Source: Cohnella pontilimi (GTDB lineage Bacteria; Bacillota; Bacilli; Paenibacillales; Paenibacillaceae). From it: a stretch of 64,000 nt of DNA. This document shows, piece by piece, positions 8,728 through 17,649 of this stretch (position 1 is its first letter; each line of letters starts with the position of its first letter). The notes under the pieces are model-generated. The model was not told where the DNA came from. It saw only the letters and a list, made by a program, of their open reading frames with translations, and searched no databases. The stretch spans positions 1 to 64,000 of the forward strand of contig NZ_SUPK01000010.1 of the NCBI RefSeq assembly GCF_005049045.1. Direction: 5' to 3'. Made by a program: the position numbers and the translations under genes.

Positions 8728-9954
8728 GTGTCCAAACCGAAAGGGTTCGAGAAACCGGTAGGCGTGAAAGACTATTTGCCGCATGCCGTAACTAAGCTGC
8801 GCGCCATCGAGCGGAACGTGCTCGCCTGCATGAGCCGCTGGGGCTATGAGCAAATTGTGACGCCGACGATGGAATATTACGATACGGTGGGGGTGGCCAG
8901 CGCTACCTCGGACCAAAAGCTTTTCAAGCTGCTCAACCAACGCGGCACAACGATCGTGCTGCGCTCGGATATGACGGCTCCGATCGCCCGGGTGGTCGGA
9001 TCGCTGCTCAAGGATCGGCCGTTCCCGCTCCGTCTCAGTTACCACGCCAACGTGTTTCGCGCGTTCGAGGAGGAAGCGGGCAGGGATGCGGAGTTTTTTC
9101 AGACCGGTGTGGAACTGGTAGGCGATCCGTCGCCCGAGGCGGATGCAGAGATGATCGCCTTGGCGGTAGCCTCGCTCCAGGCGGCCGGTGTGGAGTCATT
9201 TAAGATGGCCGTGGGCCATGTCGGATTTCTGAACGGGCTGTTCGAAGAGACGCTGCCGGGTCGCACGGAAGAGCAGGAAGCGCTGAAGGAATGCTTGCTT
9301 CAGAGAGATCACGTGGGGTACCGGAGCATCCTCCGATCCTTGTCGTTGGAAGAGGGCTGCCGGGTCGAGCTGGAAGGGATCTTGAGGCTGCGCGGCGGTC
9401 AGGAAGTGTGCGACCAGGCCCTGCATTTAAGCGGCAGCGCGGGAGCGAAGGATGCGATCCGGCATCTGTGCGAGGTATGGGACGTGCTGGCCGATTATGG
9501 CGTGCAGGAGCATGTGCTGATCGATTTGACGATGATCGGCGATTTTACTTATTACACGGGATTGACGTTTGAAGGATATGCGTCGAATTTGGGGTTCCCG
9601 GTATGCAGCGGCGGCCGTTACGACAACTTGTTGGCGCAATTCGGCCGGCCGGCTCCCGCGACAGGCTTCGCGCTCAAAACGAACCGGATTCTGGAAGTCG
9701 TGGAGCAGGAACCGGATTCGGACGGAAGGACGTTCATCGCCTATTTGGCTTCGGAGCGGGCAGCTGCTTTGGCCGAAGCCGAGCGGCTTCGTTCGGACGG
9801 GCTGGTTGTGGTCACGCACAGCGTAAAGAGTTTGGGTGAATTGACGGAGCTGCGTGAATCGTTTGACCGGGCGGGAAGGACATTTGATTTTCACGGATCG
9901 GCATATAACGAATTGATCGTGTTCGGCGGCGGGAAAGGAGAGGGATCGGATTGA
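8728..9954 (+). CDS. hisZ: ATP phosphoribosyltransferase regulatory subunit HisZ
   Basis: A ~408-residue paralogue of histidyl-tRNA synthetase without tRNA-charging function; it forms an octamer with short HisG and confers histidine feedback on the first step of histidine synthesis. HisRS-like class II core motifs are present: [15 protein letters not shown] near the start, [13 protein letters not shown] (motif 2 region), [10 protein letters not shown], and the motif 3-like [15 protein letters not shown] 8728 is chosen because GGGGTG lies 6 bp upstream; TTG 8704 and GTG 8719 are in-frame alternatives. The stop overlaps hisG (TTGA). First gene of the his operon. Confidence 0.93.
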   Translation: MSKPKGFEKPVGVKDYLPHAVTKLRAIERNVLACMSRWGYEQIVTPTMEYYDTVGVASATSDQKLFKLLNQRGTTIVLRSDMTAPIARVVGSLLKDRPFPLRLSYHANVFRAFEEEAGRDAEFFQTGVELVGDPSPEADAEMIALAVASLQAAGVESFKMAVGHVGFLNGLFEETLPGRTEEQEALKECLLQRDHVGYRSILRSLSLEEGCRVELEGILRLRGGQEVCDQALHLSGSAGAKDAIRHLCEVWDVLADYGVQEHVLIDLTMIGDFTYYTGLTFEGYASNLGFPVCSGGRYDNLLAQFGRPAPATGFALKTNRILEVVEQEPDSDGRTFIAYLASERAAALAEAERLRSDGLVVVTHSVKSLGELTELRESFDRAGRTFDFHGSAYNELIVFGGGKGEGSD

Positions 9955-10598
9955 CGGAGATCGGTGCGGTGTTGAAGGTCGCCATGCCGAAAGGGCGCAT
10001 CTATAAGCAGGCGAGCAAGCTGTTCCGGGAAGCGGGACTTACGATCCCTGAAGATTTCGAGGATTCCCGCAAGCTGATCATCCCGGTGCCGGAAGCGGGC
10101 ATGGAGTTTATCATGGCCAAGCCGGTCGACGTCCCGACGTATGTGGAATACGGAGTGGCGGATATCGGGGTTGTCGGCAAAGACGTGCTCATGGAAGAGA
10201 ATAAAGATGTGTACGAGCTGCTGGATCTAGGGATCGCGAAGTGCCGGATGTCGGTCATCGGCCTGCCGGGTTGGAAGCCTGATATCCATCCGCGTGTGGC
10301 GACCAAGTATCCGAATGTGGCTTCGAAATATTTTCGCGAGCAAGGGCAGCAGGTGGAAGTGATCAAGCTCAACGGCTCCATCGAGCTGGCGCCGCTGATC
10401 GGCCTGGCCGACCGGATCGTGGACATGGTCGAAACGGGACAGACGCTGCGTGAGAACGGGCTGGTCGAGATGGAGTCGATTTTCGAGATTACGAGCCGGC
10501 TAATCGCCAACCGCGTCAGCTACCGGCTCAAAAATGCGGCGATTCAAGCGCTGTGCGATCGGCTGGGCATGGCGGTTCCGGCGCGGGGAGGTAGATGA
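9951..10598 (+). CDS. hisG: ATP phosphoribosyltransferase catalytic subunit, short form
   Basis: A 215-residue HisG of the short type that lacks the C-terminal regulatory domain and needs HisZ, which is directly upstream. It joins ATP and PRPP to make phosphoribosyl-[18 protein letters not shown] is the conserved N-terminus, and [18 protein letters not shown] contains the PRPP-binding loop. Start TTG 9951 has the SD AAAGGAGAGG and overlaps the hisZ stop. Confidence 0.96.
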   Translation: MTEIGAVLKVAMPKGRIYKQASKLFREAGLTIPEDFEDSRKLIIPVPEAGMEFIMAKPVDVPTYVEYGVADIGVVGKDVLMEENKDVYELLDLGIAKCRMSVIGLPGWKPDIHPRVATKYPNVASKYFREQGQQVEVIKLNGSIELAPLIGLADRIVDMVETGQTLRENGLVEMESIFEITSRLIANRVSYRLKNAAIQALCDRLGMAVPARGGR

Positions 10599-10600
10599 CG

Positions 10601-11893
10601 ATGTATTTTGGACCGGCATCGGGTTTTCGGCTGGAGCGGGAAAACGAATACGGCACGCCCGAGCAAAACGCGTCGGTAGCCGAGGTGGTGGACGCGGTTC
10701 GCCGGGAAGGCGACACTGCGCTGCTGCGGTACACGGCTTCGTTCGATAAGGTCGAGCTGACGCCGGATCGTCTGCGGGTGACCGCGGATGAGATTCTGGC
10801 GGCGTATGAGCGGGTGGAGCCGGAGTTTTTGACCGCGCTGCGGCAGGCTGCGGCGAACATCACGGCGTTTCATGAGAAGCAGAAACGCGGCTCTTGGATG
10901 GACGTATCGCCCGACGGGACGATGCTGGGCATGGTGATCCGGCCGCTTCGGCGGGTCGGGCTGTACGTGCCTGGCGGGAAGGCGGCGTATCCGTCGTCGG
11001 TGCTCATGAACGCGATTCCGGCCAAGGTGGCCGGGGTGCCGGAGATCGCGATGGTAACGCCGCCCGCCACCGGAGGGCGCGAAGGGATCGACCCGTACAT
11101 TCTCGTGGCGGCCGCGGAAGCGGGGGTCACGGAGATTTACCGGGTCGGGGGCGCCCAAGCGGTCGCGGCGCTGGCCTTCGGGACGGCGAGCATTCCTGCC
11201 GTCGATAAGATCTGCGGGCCCGGCAACATCTACGTGGCGCTGGCCAAACGCGCCGTGTTCGGTGCTGTGGACATCGACAGCATCGCGGGACCGAGCGAAA
11301 TTGCCGTGCTGGCGGACGACAGCGCGGATCCGCGGTTTGTAGCCGCGGATATGCTGTCGCAGGCCGAGCACGACGAGATGGCGTCGGCGGTGCTGGTGAC
11401 GCCGTCGGAGCGGCTTGGACGAGCGGTCGCGGCGGAGCTCGAGCGTCAGCTGGCCGTGCTGCCGCGTCGCGAGATTGCTTCGCGTTCGCTGGAGGAGTAC
11501 GGCGCGGTGCTGCTGGTTGACGACTTGACTGAAGGCGTGGACGTGATTAACAAGCTGGCGCCGGAGCATCTGGAAGTGATGACCGAGGATCCGATGAAGC
11601 TGCTCGGCCGGATCGAGAACGCCGGGGCGATTTTCCTCGGACCTTACAGCTCCGAGCCGGTGGGCGATTATTTCGCAGGGCCGAATCACATTTTGCCTAC
11701 CAATGGAACCGCCCGGTTCTCTTCTCCGCTGAACGTCGATGATTTTCTGAAAAAATCGAGTTTGATCCGATACAGCAAGGAAGCTCTTCTGCGGGACACC
11801 GCGGGGATCGCGACACTGGCCCGTCATGAAGGGCTGGAAGGTCACGCAAGAGCGGTGGAAATCCGATGGGAAGGCGGGAAGCCGAATGAGTGA
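10601..11893 (+). CDS. hisD: Histidinol dehydrogenase
   Basis: A 430-residue zinc- and NAD-dependent enzyme that performs the last two oxidations of histidine synthesis. Key motifs: [50 protein letters not shown], and [13 protein letters not shown] with metal and active-site residues. ATG 10601 is favoured over the overlapping ATG 10595 because GGGAGG is 9 bp from the former and 3 bp from the latter; the start at 10595 would give an ATGA overlap with hisG. Codons are markedly GC-rich. Confidence 0.96.
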   Translation: MYFGPASGFRLERENEYGTPEQNASVAEVVDAVRREGDTALLRYTASFDKVELTPDRLRVTADEILAAYERVEPEFLTALRQAAANITAFHEKQKRGSWMDVSPDGTMLGMVIRPLRRVGLYVPGGKAAYPSSVLMNAIPAKVAGVPEIAMVTPPATGGREGIDPYILVAAAEAGVTEIYRVGGAQAVAALAFGTASIPAVDKICGPGNIYVALAKRAVFGAVDIDSIAGPSEIAVLADDSADPRFVAADMLSQAEHDEMASAVLVTPSERLGRAVAAELERQLAVLPRREIASRSLEEYGAVLLVDDLTEGVDVINKLAPEHLEVMTEDPMKLLGRIENAGAIFLGPYSSEPVGDYFAGPNHILPTNGTARFSSPLNVDDFLKKSSLIRYSKEALLRDTAGIATLARHEGLEGHARAVEIRWEGGKPNE

Positions 11894-12491
11894 ATCGCAG
11901 CAGGCGCGTCAGGCGTCCGTATCGCGGAAAACGAACGAAACCGACATTACGCTGTCGCTGAATGTGGATGGCAGCGGGGAAGTATCCATTGATACGGATG
12001 TTCCCTTTTTGAACCACATGCTTGATTTGTTCGCCAAACACGGGCAATTCGATCTGAAGGTCGAGGCCCGGGGAGACGTAGACGTGGACGACCACCATAC
12101 GTCGGAAGATATCGGGATTTGTTTGGGTCAAGTGCTGCGAGAAGCGCTCGGCGATAAGAAGGGCATTAAGCGTTATGCGAGCGTGTTCGTGCCGATGGAC
12201 GAGGCGCTGGCGCAAGTCGTCATCGACATCAGCAACCGGCCGCATTTTGAAATGCGCGGTGTGGAATTTCCGGCGGCGAATGTGGGAAGCTTCACGGTCG
12301 AGCTCGTACACGAGTTTCTGTGGAAGCTGGCGCTGGAAGCACGGATCACGCTTCATGTCATCGTGCATTACGGACGCAATACGCACCACATGATCGAGGC
12401 GGTGTTCAAAGCGCTGGCACGCGCGCTGGACGAAGCCACTTCCATCGACCCCCGCGTGAAGGGTGTCCCCTCCACGAAGGGAGTGCTGTAA
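11886..12491 (+). CDS. hisB: Imidazoleglycerol-phosphate dehydratase
   Basis: A 201-residue monofunctional HisB. It dehydrates imidazole glycerol phosphate to imidazole acetol phosphate using manganese. The duplicated metal-binding motifs are visible: [12 protein letters not shown] and [11 protein letters not shown] in the first half, HEFLWKLA and [20 protein letters not shown] in the second. ATG 11886 overlaps the hisD end by 8 bp, with the purine-rich GGCGGGAAG upstream. The phosphatase step is done by HisJ at 15557, not by a fused domain. Confidence 0.96.
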   Translation: MSESQQARQASVSRKTNETDITLSLNVDGSGEVSIDTDVPFLNHMLDLFAKHGQFDLKVEARGDVDVDDHHTSEDIGICLGQVLREALGDKKGIKRYASVFVPMDEALAQVVIDISNRPHFEMRGVEFPAANVGSFTVELVHEFLWKLALEARITLHVIVHYGRNTHHMIEAVFKALARALDEATSIDPRVKGVPSTKGVL

Positions 12492-12493
12492 GG

Positions 12494-13129
12494 ATGATCG
12501 CGATCATCGATTACGGCATGGGCAACCTGCACAGCGTAAGCACGGCGATTCATAAGCTCGGCTGGCAGGCGGTCATCACGTCCGAGGCGGAGGAAATTAT
12601 GGCGGCGGACGGCGTGATTTTGCCTGGGGTTGGCGCGTTCGGGGATGCCATGGCGAATTTGCGGGAAACCGGGTTGGACGCGGTGGCCAAAGATTATGCG
12701 GCGGCCGGCAAGCCGATGCTCGGAATCTGCCTCGGCATGCAGCTGCTGTTCTCGGAGAGTGAGGAGCACGGACGGCACGAAGGTCTCGGTCTGCTGCCCG
12801 GACGGGTGGTCAGGTTCCAAGGACCGTTCAAGGTGCCGCACATGGGCTGGAACGAGCTGAAATTTGTGCGGGACAGCGCGCTGTTCGAAGGCGTGGAGCC
12901 GGGGTACGTGTATTTCGTGCACTCTTTCCACGCCCTTCCGGAGCGCAAGGAAGATTTGCTCGCCGTGACGGACTACAACCAGCCGGTGACGGCCATCGTG
13001 GGTCGCGGCTCGTTGTTCGGCATGCAGTTTCATCCGGAGAAAAGCGGCGGACTCGGCATGGCGCTGCTTCGCCGTTTTCTGGAGCTGGCGGAGCCGAAAA
13101 GGGTTGCGGCCGCTGCCGGGCGGATGTAA
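12494..13129 (+). CDS. hisH: Imidazole glycerol phosphate synthase, glutaminase subunit
   Basis: A 211-residue class I glutamine amidotransferase that feeds ammonia to HisF. The nucleophile Cys79 lies in GICLGMQ, and the catalytic His-Glu pair is in FGMQFHPEKSGGLG. Start ATG 12494 is 2 bp after the hisB stop. The hisH stop codon is also the first triplet of the first palindrome of the 52-bp periodic array. Confidence 0.96.
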   Translation: MIAIIDYGMGNLHSVSTAIHKLGWQAVITSEAEEIMAADGVILPGVGAFGDAMANLRETGLDAVAKDYAAAGKPMLGICLGMQLLFSESEEHGRHEGLGLLPGRVVRFQGPFKVPHMGWNELKFVRDSALFEGVEPGYVYFVHSFHALPERKEDLLAVTDYNQPVTAIVGRGSLFGMQFHPEKSGGLGMALLRRFLELAEPKRVAAAAGRM

Positions 13130-13303
13130 GTCAGCGAGGCTGACTTAGGATTGCACAGGATCGCCGCCGCGGCTTCTGTAAGTCATTGAGACTGACTTAG
13201 GGTTGCGGAAGTTGGAGGGTGCGGCGTTTGTAAATCAGTCAGACTGACTTAGGATATCAGTTGCCGGCTAGCTGCATCGTCGTAAGTTAGTCTGGCTAAC
13301 TAA
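13127..13303 (+). repeat. Array of four 21-bp palindromes at an exact 52-bp period
   Basis: Four palindromic units start at 13127, 13179, 13231 and 13283: 21-bp units separated by unrelated 31-bp spacers. Units 1-3 have arms of the type TAAGTCAG / CTGACTTA around a variable 5-7 bp centre. Unit 4 has TAAGTTAG / CTAACT, in which the C-to-T change on one arm is matched by G-to-A on the other. A degraded half-copy may lie at 13314-13330. The array fills the 236-bp gap inside the his operon. It could be a structured RNA element or protein-binding sites with a period of about five helical turns. Confidence 0.9.
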
Positions 13304-13365
13304 GCGTTGTGTGTAAGTTATCTCGTCTTAATATTTGACTTCATGAAGTTCGGAGGTTCGCCAGC

Positions 13366-14109
13366 ATGTCCAAGTTCGTCATTTATCCCGCGATCGACAT
13401 CCGGGACGGGAAATGCGTCCGGCTTGTCCAGGGAGACTATAATCAAGAGACCGTGTACAACGAGGATCCGGTGGCCGTGGCGCGCGATTGGGAAGCCCAG
13501 GGCGGACAATGGATTCACCTCGTCGATTTGGACGGTGCGAAAGCGGGCCGCCCGGTGAATCACGAGCTCATCGGACGAATCGCCAAAGCGGTGAACGTTC
13601 CCGTGCAGGTCGGCGGTGGTCTTCGCACGGAGGAAGACGTCGAGCGGCTGCTGGGCTTGGGCGTAACGCGCGTCATTCTCGGCACCGCGGCCATCGAGGA
13701 TCGGGCCTTCGTCTCCCGCGTGCTCGCCAAACATGGAGCAGCGGTCGCGATCGGCATCGATGCGCGCAACGGACTGGTCGCGACCCGCGGCTGGCTGGAG
13801 ACATCGGAAGTGAAGGCCGAAGACCTCGCCGTGCAGCTTGCCGCGGAAGGCGCCCAAACCTTCATCTTCACCGACATCTCCCGTGACGGCATGATGGGTG
13901 GGCCGAACGTGGAAGCGATCGTACAGCTGGCGAAAGTATCCGGACGCACCGTCATCGCCTCCGGTGGAGTGAGCAGGCCCGAAGATCTGGACCGGCTCGC
14001 CGAGCATTCACGCGACGGCGTCGGCGGAGCGATTGTCGGCAAGGCGCTGTACACCGGCAGCATCAAGCTGGCCGACGCGGTGCGCAAGCTCGCGGACGGA
14101 CACGCCTAA
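13366..14109 (+). CDS. hisA: Phosphoribosylformimino-AICAR-P isomerase
   Basis: A 247-residue TIM-barrel that performs the Amadori rearrangement of ProFAR to PRFAR. The general base Asp11 is in [14 protein letters not shown], the phosphate-binding loops are VQVGGGLR and VIASGGVS, and the second catalytic Asp lies in [15 protein letters not shown] 13366 follows the SD TTCGGAGG. It restarts the his operon after the repeat-filled gap and leads into hisF 18 bp downstream. Confidence 0.96.
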   Translation: MSKFVIYPAIDIRDGKCVRLVQGDYNQETVYNEDPVAVARDWEAQGGQWIHLVDLDGAKAGRPVNHELIGRIAKAVNVPVQVGGGLRTEEDVERLLGLGVTRVILGTAAIEDRAFVSRVLAKHGAAVAIGIDARNGLVATRGWLETSEVKAEDLAVQLAAEGAQTFIFTDISRDGMMGGPNVEAIVQLAKVSGRTVIASGGVSRPEDLDRLAEHSRDGVGGAIVGKALYTGSIKLADAVRKLADGHA

Positions 14110-14127
14110 ACCGAAAGGAGAGCCCCG

Positions 14128-14886
14128 ATGCTGGCCAAAAGAATCATCCCCTGCCTGGACGTCAAGGACGGCCGGGTCGTTAAGGGGGTAAATTTCGTGA
14201 ATTTGAGAGACGCGGGCGATCCGGTCGAGCTGGCCGCACTCTATGACCGCGAAGGCGCGGACGAGCTCGTGTTCCTGGACATCTCGGCTTCCGTCGAAGG
14301 CCGTGCGACGATGGTTGATGTCGTAAAACGTACAGCCGGCGAAATCTCCATCCCGTTTACTGTTGGCGGCGGCATTTCGTCGGTAGACGACATGAGGCGG
14401 CTGCTTCGGGCGGGAGCGGACAAAATCGGGATCAATACCGCCGCGATCGTTCGCCCCGAACTGATCGCCGAAGGTTCCCGCATGTTCGGCGCGCAGTGCG
14501 TCGTGGTCGCGATCGACGCGAAGTTCAACGCCGAGTGGGGCGAATGGGAAGTGTTCACCCATGGCGGCCGCAAGCCGACCGGCATCCGCGCGCTGGAATG
14601 GGCGAAGGAAGCTGAGCGGCTGGGAGCGGGAGAGCTTCTGCTGACCAGCATGGATGCGGACGGCACGAAGGATGGCTTCGATATGCGTCTGACGAGGGCC
14701 GTTTCGGATGCCGTCAACGTCCCCGTCATCGCCTCCGGCGGTGCGGGCAATGCCGAACATTTTGCGCAAGTGCTCACGGAAGGACATGCGGATGCGGCGC
14801 TGGCGGCCAGTATTTTTCATTATAAGGAAGTCACCGTCGGCCAAGTGAAAGATGAGCTGCGCAGCAAAGGAGTGATCGTGCGATGA
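14128..14886 (+). CDS. hisF: Imidazole glycerol phosphate synthase, cyclase subunit
   Basis: A 252-residue TIM-barrel that cyclises PRFAR with ammonia from HisH, giving imidazole glycerol phosphate and AICAR. Catalytic Asp11 lies in [15 protein letters not shown], and the second catalytic Asp in [10 protein letters not shown]. Phosphate loops are FTVGGGISS and VIASGGAGN. The SD CGAAAGGAG precedes ATG 14128. It overlaps hisIE by 4 bp (ATGA). Confidence 0.97.
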   Translation: MLAKRIIPCLDVKDGRVVKGVNFVNLRDAGDPVELAALYDREGADELVFLDISASVEGRATMVDVVKRTAGEISIPFTVGGGISSVDDMRRLLRAGADKIGINTAAIVRPELIAEGSRMFGAQCVVVAIDAKFNAEWGEWEVFTHGGRKPTGIRALEWAKEAERLGAGELLLTSMDADGTKDGFDMRLTRAVSDAVNVPVIASGGAGNAEHFAQVLTEGHADAALAASIFHYKEVTVGQVKDELRSKGVIVR

Positions 14887-15545
14887 GCGATACGGCTTGG
14901 ATGGATCAAATCCGATTTGACGCCCAAGGCTTGGTGCCCGCGGTGGTGCAAGACGCCGTCAGCAAAGAAGTGCTGATGCTGGCTTACATGAACAAGGAGT
15001 CGCTGCAAAAAACGGTGGAAACCGGTCAAACCTGGTTTTGGAGCCGTTCCCGCCAGGAACTGTGGAACAAAGGCGCAACAAGCGGTCACACCCAGCACGT
15101 GCAATCGCTAAGCTATGATTGCGACGGCGATACGCTTCTCGTCGCCGTGAAGCAGGACGGACCGGCTTGCCACACGGGCGCTTACAGCTGCTTCTACCGC
15201 ACCGTGATGGGCGACAACGAAGCCAAGTCCAAGTCCGCCGAAGACCGTTTCGGCCCGCTCTCGCGGCTCGAATCCACCATTGCGCAGCGCGATGCGGAAC
15301 GGCCGGATGGCGCGTATACGACGTACCTTTTCGAAAAAGGATTGGACAAAATCCTGAAAAAAATCGGGGAGGAGACGGCGGAAGTCATCATTGCGGGCAA
15401 AAACCGCGACCGGGTCGAGCTGCGCAGCGAGGCGGCGGACCTGATTTTCCACCTCCTCGTCTTGCTTCGGGAACAGCAAGTTCCGTTCGACGATGTGCTG
15501 CAAGAGCTTGAATTCCGCCACCGCCAACCGGTGAAGAAAGACTAG
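14883..15545 (+). CDS. hisIE: Bifunctional phosphoribosyl-AMP cyclohydrolase / phosphoribosyl-ATP pyrophosphatase
   Basis: A 220-residue fusion. The N-terminal HisI part (to ~115) has the zinc/substrate motifs [20 protein letters not shown] and [20 protein letters not shown]. The C-terminal HisE part (from ~120) has the MazG-like helices with [13 protein letters not shown] and [14 protein letters not shown]. It performs steps 2 and 3 of histidine synthesis. It overlaps hisF by 4 bp and precedes hisJ by 11 bp. Confidence 0.96.
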   Translation: MSDTAWMDQIRFDAQGLVPAVVQDAVSKEVLMLAYMNKESLQKTVETGQTWFWSRSRQELWNKGATSGHTQHVQSLSYDCDGDTLLVAVKQDGPACHTGAYSCFYRTVMGDNEAKSKSAEDRFGPLSRLESTIAQRDAERPDGAYTTYLFEKGLDKILKKIGEETAEVIIAGKNRDRVELRSEAADLIFHLLVLLREQQVPFDDVLQELEFRHRQPVKKD

Positions 15546-15556
15546 GTGAATCCATC

Positions 15557-16363
15557 ATGCGCATCGACTATCACACCCACCATTTCCGCTGCGGGCACGC
15601 GGTGGGAACGCTGGAGGAGTATATCGAGAGCGCCATCGCAAAAGGCATGGAGCAAATCGGCTTGTCCGATCACATGCCTCTTTTGCATGTCGATCCCGAA
15701 ACGTATTACCCCGAGATGGCCATGCCGATAGCCGAGCTCCCGGCTTATGTGGAAGAGTGCTTGAGGCTTCAAGAAAAGTATAAGGATGAAATTCAGGTTC
15801 GTGTCGGTTTGGAAGGCGATTATATCGAGGGCTACGAAGAGCAAATCGAGAAAATCGTCACCGGCTACCCCTGGGATTACGTGATCGGTTCCGTCCATTT
15901 TCTCGGAACGTGGGACATCACCGACTTTCGTCAGGTTCATCATTGGGAAGGCAAAAATATTATAAAAGTGTACGAGCAATATTACGATGCCGTCCGTAAA
16001 GCCGCTGCCAGCGGATTGTACGATTATATCGGACATATCGACGCGATCAAGCGTTTCGGATATCGCCCGGAGGAAGACACGACGGCGCTGGAAAATGCGG
16101 CTCTCCGAACGGTTGCCGAGCACGGCTTGGCCATCGAATTAAACGCCGCAGGCATTCATACGGCTGCGAAGGAGATGTATCCGTCCCGCCGCATGCTGGA
16201 GCAAGCGTACGCACTCGGCGTCCCCGTTACCTACGGCTCTGACGCTCACCATCCGGACCGCATCGGCCAAAAAGGCTCTGAAGCCCGCGATATGCTGAAA
16301 AGTGTCGGATTTTCCAAATTAGCCACATTTAAGCGTCGCAAAAGAGACATGATTTCATTGTAA
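15557..16363 (+). CDS. hisJ: Histidinol-phosphatase, PHP type
   Basis: A 268-residue PHP-superfamily phosphatase. Metal ligands: HTHHFRCGH at the N-terminus (HxH), the DHMPLLH segment, GLEGDYIEG, GSVHFLG, HIDAIKRFG, and GSDAHHPDRIG at the C-terminus. It releases phosphate from histidinol phosphate, the step before HisD. It ends the his operon. No hisC (histidinol-phosphate aminotransferase) is present, so that step must be supplied from elsewhere. Confidence 0.94.
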   Translation: MRIDYHTHHFRCGHAVGTLEEYIESAIAKGMEQIGLSDHMPLLHVDPETYYPEMAMPIAELPAYVEECLRLQEKYKDEIQVRVGLEGDYIEGYEEQIEKIVTGYPWDYVIGSVHFLGTWDITDFRQVHHWEGKNIIKVYEQYYDAVRKAAASGLYDYIGHIDAIKRFGYRPEEDTTALENAALRTVAEHGLAIELNAAGIHTAAKEMYPSRRMLEQAYALGVPVTYGSDAHHPDRIGQKGSEARDMLKSVGFSKLATFKRRKRDMISL

Positions 16364-16388
16364 AATAACCTGTTAGATCATGTATAAT
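16358..16388 (+). promoter_or_regulatory. Candidate promoter of prs
   Basis: TTGTAA at 16358-16363, a 19-bp spacer (longer than ideal), and a consensus TATAAT at 16383-16388, 58 bp before the prs start. It overlaps the hisJ stop. Confidence 0.5.
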
Positions 16389-16446
16389 AAATGAGCAACG
16401 AAAATGTACGGTTTTTGGCGAATAGACCGATATTTTGGAGGGGCTC

Positions 16447-17400
16447 ATGTACAGCAGCAGCAAACTTCGCGTTTTTTCGGGATCTTCCAACGAACCGTTG
16501 GCGAAGAAGATCGCCGAAAATCTCGGTTCGCCGCTCGGGAAGATCAAGCTTTCCCGGTTCAAGAGCGGTGAAGTGTATGTCCATTACGAGGAAACGATCC
16601 GCAACTGCGACGTGTTCCTCATCCAGTCCTTTTCTCATCCGATCAACGATTGCTTCGTCGAGCTGCTGGTCATGATCGACGCCGCGAAACGGGCGTCCGC
16701 CCGTACGATCAACGTCGTGCTTCCTTATTACGGCTATGCGCGCCAGGAACGTAAAGCGGCTCCGCGCGAGCCGATTTCCGCCAAAATGGTCGCCGACGTG
16801 CTGACGACGGTTGGAGCGAACCGGATCATTACGATCGATTTGCACGCAGCAGCCATTCAAGGATTTTTCAATATTCCGGTCGATCATCTGACTGCGCTCG
16901 ACTTGATCAGCGATCATCTGAAATCCAAGAACATTCTGAATCCGGTTGTGGTGTCTCCGGACGCCGGGCGTGCTTCCACCGCGGAGAAGCTGGCGAATCA
17001 GCTGAACGCTCCTTTCGCGATCATGATCAAGAAGCGGCCGGCTCACAATATCTCCGTCATCACCCATGTGATCGGGGATGTTGAAGGTTTCACGCCGATT
17101 ATTATCGAAGATATGATCGATACCGGTTCTACCATTGTCAACGTGGTGGAAGGACTGAAAGAACGCGGCGCCCATGACGCGTATGTGTGTGCTACGCATC
17201 CCCTGTTCTCGGGGAACGCGCTGGAGAAGCTGGACCACCCGAACATCCGCGAGATCGTCGTCACCGACTCCATTCTGCTGCCGGACGAGCATCCGACGAA
17301 GTTTCAGGTGATCACCGTCGCCCCGATGTTGTCGGAAGCGATCCGCATCATCATAGAAGGCGGTTCGATCAGCACCCTTTTCAAGGACAAAGGCATCTAA
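16447..17400 (+). CDS. prs: Ribose-phosphate diphosphokinase (PRPP synthetase)
   Basis: A 317-residue enzyme that makes PRPP from ribose 5-phosphate and ATP. Motifs: KLRVFSGSSNEPLAKKIA with the FKSGEVYVHYEETIR loop, PYYGYARQERKAAPREPISAK (ATP flexible loop), TIDLHAAAIQGFF, and a PRPP-binding loop IIIEDMIDTGSTIVN. Two family positions differ from the housekeeping form: the Mg/R5P segment reads SPDAGRASTAEKLA instead of the usual SPDHGGVxRAR, and the loop has IEDMID instead of IDDxID. This suggests a second-type Prs that supplies PRPP near the his operon. ATG 16447 follows TTGGAGGGG. A terminator follows. Confidence 0.9.
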   Translation: MYSSSKLRVFSGSSNEPLAKKIAENLGSPLGKIKLSRFKSGEVYVHYEETIRNCDVFLIQSFSHPINDCFVELLVMIDAAKRASARTINVVLPYYGYARQERKAAPREPISAKMVADVLTTVGANRIITIDLHAAAIQGFFNIPVDHLTALDLISDHLKSKNILNPVVVSPDAGRASTAEKLANQLNAPFAIMIKKRPAHNISVITHVIGDVEGFTPIIIEDMIDTGSTIVNVVEGLKERGAHDAYVCATHPLFSGNALEKLDHPNIREIVVTDSILLPDEHPTKFQVITVAPMLSEAIRIIIEGGSISTLFKDKGI

Positions 17401-17419
17401 AATCCACATCCAACGCATG

Positions 17420-17462
17420 CCCACGAGGAAACGCCGCATCCGGCTCCAACTCGTGGGTTTTT
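17420..17462 (+). terminator. Terminator of prs
   Basis: An 8-bp stem CCCACGAG / CTCGTGGG (17420-17427 with 17450-17457) with an inner GCCG/CGGC helix in the loop, followed by five T. Confidence 0.8.
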
Positions 17463-17649
17463 CATTTTTCGACAAAGCCCTTGTTAATAATTAACCTTAT
17501 ATTATAATAATTATAAACTGTACGACGCTCCCCGGCCGCGTTTTTGTTTTAAGGATGGCGATTGCTGTGGTATAATCTTGGATGATGAAGAGGGGATTAA
17601 CGGAGGCATATTACGTGAAAATTCAAACAACCGGGGAGGTGCCTTGGCG

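Noticed and set aside
13127..13303. The hisH-hisA array as a CRISPR (21-bp repeats, 31-bp spacers)
   Set aside because: Repeat centres vary in every copy, only arms are conserved, there is no cas gene or leader, and there are only four copies. A palindromic array is the better description.
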